Origin: Alkalibacter saccharofermentans DSM 14828
GTDB lineage: Bacteria; Bacillota; Clostridia; Eubacteriales; Alkalibacteraceae
Reading direction: 5' to 3'
Assembly: GCF_900128885.1 (NCBI RefSeq)
Contig: NZ_FQTU01000001.1
Coordinates: forward strand, 248,001-312,000
Length of the DNA: 64,000 bases
This document shows positions 58,887 through 64,000 of this stretch, piece after piece (the stretch's first letter is position 1; each line of letters begins with the position of its first letter). The notes under the pieces are model-generated. The model had not been told where the DNA came from, did no database searches, and was given only the letters and a program-made list of their open reading frames with translations. A program made the translations under genes and the position numbers.

Positions 58887-60197
58887 ATGGATAGAAGAAG
58901 CAGGCTTCTTAAGAATGGGAATAATAAAGGCGGATCTCACATCGTATATTGGATGAGCAGGGATCAAAGAACTGAAGACAATTGGGCTCTACTATATGCC
59001 CAAAATGCCGCAATTAAAGAATCCAAGAGCATGAGCGTTGTTTTTTGTCTTTATCCCGATTATCCCAGAGCACAAAGGGAGCACTTCGATTTCATGTTGG
59101 CAGGCCTTCTGGAGTGCCAAGAAAAGTTAAAAAAACATAATATACCTATGCATATTATTGAAGGAAATCCTTCTGAAATCATACCTTATTATCTGGAATC
59201 TGCTAATGCCTCATTGCTGGTCAGCGATTTTTCTCCTCTGAAGATTAATCTGGATTGGAAAACAGAGATCAATAAAAGAATAGATATTCCCCACGTAGAG
59301 GTTGATACGAGAAATATCGTCCCCTGCTTTGTCGCCTCAGATAAAAAGGAATACGGAGCCTATACGATTAGGCCTAAGATTCACAAGCTATTGGATATTT
59401 ACTTGAAGAAAATCCCCAAGCTTCTTATCCATCCCATAGATTTCGTGCCCCCTGAATGCTTTAAAATACGCCTTTATGATACACCCCACGCTACGACCCT
59501 GTCAGTTTTAAATAGCGGTTCCTGCGAGGCCATGAAGGTCTTTAATGACTTCATTCAGCACAAACTTAAAAATTACCACCTTAGAAATGACCCAAACGCA
59601 GGTGCTGAGTCGAATTTGTCAAAATTTCTTCACTTTGGACAGATAAGCAGCCAGAGGATAGCACTCGAAGTAATAAATTCGGGGATTCCTGACAACGGTT
59701 TTTTGGAAGAGCTTATCATAAGACGTGAGCTTGCTGATAATTTTTGCTACTATGAAAAAAACTATGATTCTGTAGAATCCTTTCCCGATTGGGCTAAGAA
59801 CACCTTGGAACTCCACAAAAATGATACTCGTGAATACATTTATGACATTTCAGAGCTTGAATCTTCAGCAACTCACGACGATCTCTGGAATGCTGCGCAA
59901 AATCAGATGCGTTGCACAGGTTACATGAATGGATATATGCGAATGTATTGGGCCAAAAAGATACTTGAATGGTCTCCTTCTGCCGAAAAAGCTCTTGAGG
60001 CATGCATCTTATTGAATGACCGTTATATGATGGACGGAAGGGATCCAAACGGCTATGCCGGGATTGCATGGTCCATAGGAGGAGTCCACGATCGGGCTTG
60101 GAAAGAAAGGGCTATATTCGGCAAGATCAGATATATGAATTACAACGGATGCAAGCGAAAATTTGATATCGAAAAGTACATAAGAAGTTATATTTAA
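58887..60197 (+). CDS. phr: Class II CPD photolyase
   Basis: FAD enzyme that splits UV-induced pyrimidine dimers with blue light (436 aa). Class-II features include VYWMSRDQRTEDNWALLYAQ in the N-terminal antenna domain and, in the FAD domain, NLSKFLHFGQISSQRIALEV, RRELADNFCYYE, MNGYMRMYWAKKILEWS and NGYAGIAWSIGGVHDRAW. GGAGG precedes the ATG. The antenna pigment cannot be told. A light-dependent enzyme implies that the organism or its ancestors meet sunlight, which is notable for a presumed anaerobe. Confidence 0.93.
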   Translation: MDRRSRLLKNGNNKGGSHIVYWMSRDQRTEDNWALLYAQNAAIKESKSMSVVFCLYPDYPRAQREHFDFMLAGLLECQEKLKKHNIPMHIIEGNPSEIIPYYLESANASLLVSDFSPLKINLDWKTEINKRIDIPHVEVDTRNIVPCFVASDKKEYGAYTIRPKIHKLLDIYLKKIPKLLIHPIDFVPPECFKIRLYDTPHATTLSVLNSGSCEAMKVFNDFIQHKLKNYHLRNDPNAGAESNLSKFLHFGQISSQRIALEVINSGIPDNGFLEELIIRRELADNFCYYEKNYDSVESFPDWAKNTLELHKNDTREYIYDISELESSATHDDLWNAAQNQMRCTGYMNGYMRMYWAKKILEWSPSAEKALEACILLNDRYMMDGRDPNGYAGIAWSIGGVHDRAWKERAIFGKIRYMNYNGCKRKFDIEKYIRSYI

Positions 60198-60204
60198 TCA
60201 TAAA

Positions 60205-60244
60205 AAATCATAAAAAATCGGCACTTCCTAAGGAAGTGCCGATT
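60205..60244 (-). terminator. Terminator of the hydrogenase operon
   Basis: A perfect 14-pair stem (AATCGGCACTTCCT and its complement) with a one-base loop, 60216-60244. On the minus strand it is followed by TTTTTT and, after a direct repeat, a second TTTTTT. It also lies just after the photolyase stop and may act both ways. Confidence 0.85.
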
Positions 60245-60248
60245 CTAG

Positions 60249-61991
60249 TTATATCATATCACGTTTTACATAGTGAGTGTGCAGCAATTTATGAGCTTTT
60301 TCCCCGTAAGGTTCACCTAGGAACTCTTCATAAAGTGATTTAACGTATGGATTTTCATGAGATTTTCTAAGAGTTTTATCCTTATCCTCTTGATAAAGGC
60401 CTTTTGCTCTTTCTTTAAGGATGTTCAAATCTCCATGATGGTAAGGCTGTCCTCCCCCACCAATACATCCGCCTGGACAAGCCATGATTTCGATGGCATG
60501 GTACTCGGCTTTTCCGTCTCTTATATCTTCCAATAGCTTCCTTGCGTTTCCGAGGCCATGAGCTACAGCAATCTTGACATCAGTGTCGTTTACCTTTACT
60601 GTTGCTTCCTTGATTCCCTGCATTCCTCTTAAATCTTCAAAATCAACCTTTTCCAAAGTTTCTTTTGTCAACCACTCATAAGCAGTTCTTAAAGCAGCTT
60701 CAATAACACCGCCTGATGCTCCGAAGATTACAGAAGCTCCAGTAGACTCTCCCAAAGGATTGTCAAAGTCGGAATCTTCAAGGTTCGCGAAGTCTATCGT
60801 CGCTTCCTTAAGCATCTGACCAAGTTCTCTAGTGGAGATAACGAAGTCTACGTCCCTCATGTTGTCGTTTCCTAGCTCAGGTCTTGCCGCTTCGTATTTT
60901 TTAGCCAAGCAAGGCATAACTGATACTACTACCATGTTTTCGGGATCCACTCCCATTTTTTCAGCTAAATATGTTTTTGCCACTGCTCCGAACATCTCGT
61001 GAGGAGATTTACATGAAGAAGGTATATCTAACATATCCGGGAATTGATGCTCAAAGAACTTAACCCAACCTGGACAACAGCTCGTCAGTATAGGCAGCTT
61101 CCCGCCGTGCTCAAGTCTGTGAACAAATTCCGAAGCTTCTTCAATAATTGTCAAGTCAGCTGCAAAATCAGTATCGAATACTTTATCGAATCCAATCTCT
61201 CTTAGAGCTTTTACCATCTTGCCAGTTACTTGAGTTCCTGGAGCCATACCGAACTCTTCACCCAAGGCAACCCTGACCGCAGGAGCGGTTTGCACTATAA
61301 CTACCTTGTTTTTATTTTGGATGGCTTTCCATACTTTTTGTACGTTATTGGCTTCTGCCAGAGCCCCAACAGGACATACGGCAACACATTGGCCACAGAA
61401 TGTACATGTAGTCTCGTGCATAGGCAAGTCGTAAGCAGGTCCTACAACTGTTTCAAAGCCTCTGCCTACCCCAGATAGTACGTTAACTGTCTGAACTTCG
61501 TTGCACATGGTTTCGCATCTTCTGCAAAGAACGCATTTGTCCAAATCCCTAACGATTGAATGGCTGGAAACATCTTTTCTATATGTTGACATTTCTCCCT
61601 CGAAAGGGATGTCTCTTACATTAAGTTCTGCAGCAAGATCCTGGAGTTCACATTCTTTGTTCTTTACGCATGACAAGCAGTCTTTTGGGTGGTCGGAGAG
61701 CAGCAACTCCACGACTGTTCTCCTTGACTTCATAGCCCTTACGCTGTTTGTTGTAACCACCATTCCCTCGTCAACAGGTGTTGAGCATGCAGGAGCTAAG
61801 TTTCTTCTTCCCTTTACCTGGACTACACAAACCCTGCATGAAGCAGATTTGTTTACAAACTTTATGTCATGAAGGTCTAGATGACATAGGGTCGGTATAT
61901 TTATATTTAATTTTCTGGCAGCATCCAATATCGTGGAACCTTTTTCCACTTGGACTTTCTGTCTGTTTATCGTTAACGTAACCATTTCCAT
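60249..61991 (-). CDS. hndD: [FeFe] hydrogenase, catalytic subunit (HndD/HydA type)
   Basis: Catalytic subunit of an NAD(P)-linked [FeFe] hydrogenase (580 aa). In order: an N-terminal [2Fe-2S] domain (CHLDLHDIK...SCRVCVVQV), a His/Cys [4Fe-4S] site (HPKDCLSCVKNKECELQ), two ferredoxin clusters (CVLCRRCETMC and CTFCGQCVAVCPVGAL), then the H-cluster domain with TSCCPGWVKF, MPCLAKKYEAARPE and MACPGGCIGGGG. All expected cysteines are present. It follows the hndC-like gene by 14 bp. It couples H2 to NAD(P)H, and possibly to ferredoxin in a bifurcating way. Confidence 0.95.
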   Translation of the reverse strand: MEMVTLTINRQKVQVEKGSTILDAARKLNINIPTLCHLDLHDIKFVNKSASCRVCVVQVKGRRNLAPACSTPVDEGMVVTTNSVRAMKSRRTVVELLLSDHPKDCLSCVKNKECELQDLAAELNVRDIPFEGEMSTYRKDVSSHSIVRDLDKCVLCRRCETMCNEVQTVNVLSGVGRGFETVVGPAYDLPMHETTCTFCGQCVAVCPVGALAEANNVQKVWKAIQNKNKVVIVQTAPAVRVALGEEFGMAPGTQVTGKMVKALREIGFDKVFDTDFAADLTIIEEASEFVHRLEHGGKLPILTSCCPGWVKFFEHQFPDMLDIPSSCKSPHEMFGAVAKTYLAEKMGVDPENMVVVSVMPCLAKKYEAARPELGNDNMRDVDFVISTRELGQMLKEATIDFANLEDSDFDNPLGESTGASVIFGASGGVIEAALRTAYEWLTKETLEKVDFEDLRGMQGIKEATVKVNDTDVKIAVAHGLGNARKLLEDIRDGKAEYHAIEIMACPGGCIGGGGQPYHHGDLNILKERAKGLYQEDKDKTLRKSHENPYVKSLYEEFLGEPYGEKAHKLLHTHYVKRDMI

Positions 61992-62005
61992 ACTTCACAC
62001 CTCAC

Positions 62006-63796
62006 TTATATTTTTACAATTGCGTCAAACTTACACTTATCATAGCAAGCTCCACACTTGATACATTTAGTTTGATCAATTAAATGAACCTGTTTTGGCG
62101 CTCCTTCTATACAGCTGACGGGACATACTCTTGCACATGCCGTACATCCGATACATTTTTCCGGCACTACTTCGTAGCTAATCAGTGATTCGCATACGCC
62201 TGCTGTACATTTTCCGTCGATGACGTGAGCTTCATATTCGTCTCTGAAGTATTTAAGAGTCGATAGAACAGGGTTTGGAGCAGTTTGTCCCAATCCACAA
62301 AGAGAAGTGTCTTTGATAATCTTGCCCAGCTCTTCCAAGGTATCCAAATCTTCAGGAGTTCCTTTTCCTTCAGTAATTTTTGTCAAAATCTCAAGAAGCC
62401 TCTTGTTGCCTACACGGCAAGGCGTACACTTTCCACAGGACTCTTCCACTGTGAACTCCAAGTAGAATTTAGCTATGTTTACCATACAGTCATCTTCATC
62501 TAGTACGATCATTCCACCAGAACCCATCATGGATCCGATTTGAGTCAAGGACTCATAGTCTATTGGAGTATCCAAGAATTCTGAAGTTATGCAACCTCCT
62601 GAAGGACCACCGGTTTGTACAGCTTTAAATTTCTTGCCGTATTTGATGCCTCCTCCGATTTCATAGATAATCTCTCTTAAGGTAATGCCCATGGGCACTT
62701 CTACCAGACCTACGTTGTTTATTTTTCCTGCAAGGGCAAATACTTTTGTACCCTTTGATTTTTCACTTCCTACGCTTGCAAACCAGTCCGCACCTTTTGT
62801 TAAAATAACCGGAATATTCGCCAAGGTCTCAACATTATTTACACAGGTAGGCTTGCCCCATATGCCGCTTTCAGCCGGGAATGGCGGTTTTGTGGTAGGT
62901 TCTCCACGCTCTCCTTCAATAGAACGAATAAGAGCAGTTTCTTCACCACATACGAATGCCCCTGCTCCGTATTTGATTTCGACATCAAAGCTAAATCCGC
63001 TGTCAAATATGTTTTCTCCAAGCATTCCCATATCTCTTGCTTGATTGATTGCTATTTTAAGCCTTTCAATAGCAAGAGGATATTCTGCTCTTATGTAGAT
63101 ATATCCGTAGCTTGCTCCAATTGCATACCCTGTAATTGCCATGGCTTCAAGAACTGAGTGAGGGTCGCCTTCCAGGATGGATCTGTCCATAAATGCACCT
63201 GGATCTCCTTCATCGGCGTTGCATACTACATATTTTTGATCTGCATCGTATTTTGTAGCAAAATCCCACTTAAGGCCTGTTGGAAAGCCACCGCCTCCCC
63301 TTCCTCTTAAGCCTGATTGCTTCATAATGTCGATTACATCTCTTGGAGTCATCTCTGTAAGTGCCTTGCCTAAAGCCAGATATCCCTCAGACGCAATATA
63401 CTCATTGATATTTTCAGGATCGATAAATCCACAGTTTCTAAGTGCCACCCTAAGCTGTTTTTTGTAGAAAGGCATATCTTTGTCTTCTGTGAGCTTCTTC
63501 TCAAGGTTGGGCTCCTCATATAGAAGTCTATCTACCTTTCGACCTTTTATAACGTGCTCTTCAACGATTTCTTTTGCATCCTCTGGAGTAACCTCAATAT
63601 AGAATACGTTGTCTGGATACACTTTTACTATCGGTCCCTTTTCGCAAAAGCCAAAACAACCTGTAACTAATGCCTGTACCTCATTTTCAAGGCCGTTTGC
63701 CTTGATTTCATCTTTTAAATTATCCAATAGCCTGCTGCTTGCAGATGCTTGACATCCCGTTCCTCCGCAAACTAATAAATGCATTTTATAACTCAT
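62006..63796 (-). CDS. hndC: NAD(P)H-binding hydrogenase subunit (HndC/NuoF-like)
   Basis: Flavoprotein subunit (596 aa) that moves electrons between NAD(P)H and the hydrogenase. An N-terminal thioredoxin-like [2Fe-2S] domain (Cys10, Cys15, Cys47, Cys51) is followed by the NuoF core, with SGLRGRGGGGFPTGLKWDFA and GAGAFVCGEETALIRSIEG (FMN/NAD site), the [4Fe-4S] site SCGKCTPCRVGNKRL, and two C-terminal ferredoxin clusters (CIGCTACARVCPVSC, CIKCGACYDKCKFDA). AGGAGGT overlaps the stop of the upstream gene. The multi-cluster form is typical of trimeric and tetrameric bifurcating enzymes. Confidence 0.95.
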   Translation of the reverse strand: MSYKMHLLVCGGTGCQASASSRLLDNLKDEIKANGLENEVQALVTGCFGFCEKGPIVKVYPDNVFYIEVTPEDAKEIVEEHVIKGRKVDRLLYEEPNLEKKLTEDKDMPFYKKQLRVALRNCGFIDPENINEYIASEGYLALGKALTEMTPRDVIDIMKQSGLRGRGGGGFPTGLKWDFATKYDADQKYVVCNADEGDPGAFMDRSILEGDPHSVLEAMAITGYAIGASYGYIYIRAEYPLAIERLKIAINQARDMGMLGENIFDSGFSFDVEIKYGAGAFVCGEETALIRSIEGERGEPTTKPPFPAESGIWGKPTCVNNVETLANIPVILTKGADWFASVGSEKSKGTKVFALAGKINNVGLVEVPMGITLREIIYEIGGGIKYGKKFKAVQTGGPSGGCITSEFLDTPIDYESLTQIGSMMGSGGMIVLDEDDCMVNIAKFYLEFTVEESCGKCTPCRVGNKRLLEILTKITEGKGTPEDLDTLEELGKIIKDTSLCGLGQTAPNPVLSTLKYFRDEYEAHVIDGKCTAGVCESLISYEVVPEKCIGCTACARVCPVSCIEGAPKQVHLIDQTKCIKCGACYDKCKFDAIVKI

Positions 63797-63807
63797 TAAG
63801 ATACCTC

Positions 63808-64000
63808 CTATTCTCTCACCGTGTCAAAGGATTTGTTCATTATTGCATTTTCCAAAAGCACGCCTTCTTTTATGTGCTTTTGAACTATTTCTTTCGCTCT
63901 GTCTTGATCTACATGAGCATAAACTACAGATGGCTTGTCAGGGAATACAACTTCTACTATCGGTTCTTCTTCGCAGTATCCCATACATCCTGTTTGAGTT
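63808..64000 (-). CDS. hndB: HndB-like [2Fe-2S] ferredoxin-domain subunit, partial
   Basis: The C-terminal 64 codons of a gene that runs off the right edge. The visible part reads TQTGCMGYCEEEPIVEVVFP then DKPSVVYAHVDQDRAKEIVQ and ends in NKSFDTVRE. The TGCMGYC pattern is the second cysteine pair of a thioredoxin-like [2Fe-2S] domain, as in HndB. It is 11 bp from the hndC-like gene, so this is the usual hnd gene order read leftwards. The N terminus and its cysteines are not seen. Confidence 0.8.
   Translation of the reverse strand, partial: TQTGCMGYCEEEPIVEVVFPDKPSVVYAHVDQDRAKEIVQKHIKEGVLLENAIMNKSFDTVRE

Noticed and set aside
1..64000. tRNA genes, CRISPR arrays, insertion sequences, integrases and phage genes
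   Set aside because: I scanned for TTCGANTC-type T arms, regularly spaced direct repeats, and transposase or recombinase motifs in the proteins and found none.

Overview
This window reads as a chromosomal segment of a low-GC, anaerobic, fermentative Firmicute, most likely a clostridial or Eubacteriales-type organism. The signs are AT-rich intergenic DNA, strong AGGAGG ribosome sites, TTGACA-17-TATAAT promoters, stem-plus-U-tract terminators, an NAD(P)-linked [FeFe] hydrogenase, rubrerythrin, an anaerobic-type cobaltochelatase (CbiK) and three PTS components. The species cannot be named from this. I found no tRNA, rRNA, CRISPR array, insertion sequence, integrase or phage gene, so it looks like core chromosome with dense operons on both strands.

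Layout. 1-4.4 kb: an alpha-glucoside (maltose-type) PTS operon with a GH4 6-phospho-alpha-glucosidase and an RpiR regulator. 4.4-5.1 kb: thiW behind a TPP riboswitch. 5.1-7.5 kb: small membrane proteins and a LysM/G5/NlpC-P60 wall hydrolase. 7.8-14.9 kb: a minus-strand run (dprA-like, two unknowns, Nudix, lemA, DUF2207, a small coiled-coil protein, zapA, galE). 14.9-18 kb: a nitroreductase-like protein and a NatAB-type ABC exporter. 18-27.5 kb: a nine-gene operon from glutamyl-tRNA to sirohydrochlorin, then cbiK-cobD-cbiB, so tetrapyrrole made here appears aimed at siroheme and cobalamin. 27.8-32.6 kb: pgpA-like and HD-domain genes, then a second TPP-riboswitch operon (a TatD-family hydrolase, an MTH1187 thiamine-binding protein and thiXYZ).

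32.8-38.9 kb (plus strand): a SulP anion transporter, an ABC efflux cassette with a 68-residue membrane protein, and an EamA exporter. 39-44.4 kb: a sucrose locus (scrK; antiterminator, scrA, scrB) with two RAT/terminator switches. 44.6-54 kb: speA, rubrerythrin, sfsA, a GPH transporter, citrate synthase, a norspermidine/spermidine pair (carboxynorspermidine dehydrogenase and decarboxylase) and trmB. 54-57 kb: DUF1295, a DAK2-DegV fusion and DUF2177. 57-60.2 kb: a flavodoxin, DAHP synthase and a class II photolyase. 60.2-64 kb: hydrogenase genes (hydA/hndD-like, hndC-like and a partial hndB-like gene running off the edge).

The genes together describe sugar uptake by PTS (maltose-type and sucrose), fermentation with NAD(P)H-linked H2 metabolism, tetrapyrrole/B12 and thiamine acquisition, polyamine synthesis and envelope maintenance. 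No unmistakable new defence or mobile system is visible. The most unusual signals are regulatory: terminators and stop codons folded into coding sequence, a 28-bp perfect palindrome abutting a promoter, repeat clusters over two promoters, and a TatD-family enzyme under thiamine control. The least understood genes are a divergent dprA homologue overlapping an unknown membrane-anchored protein.
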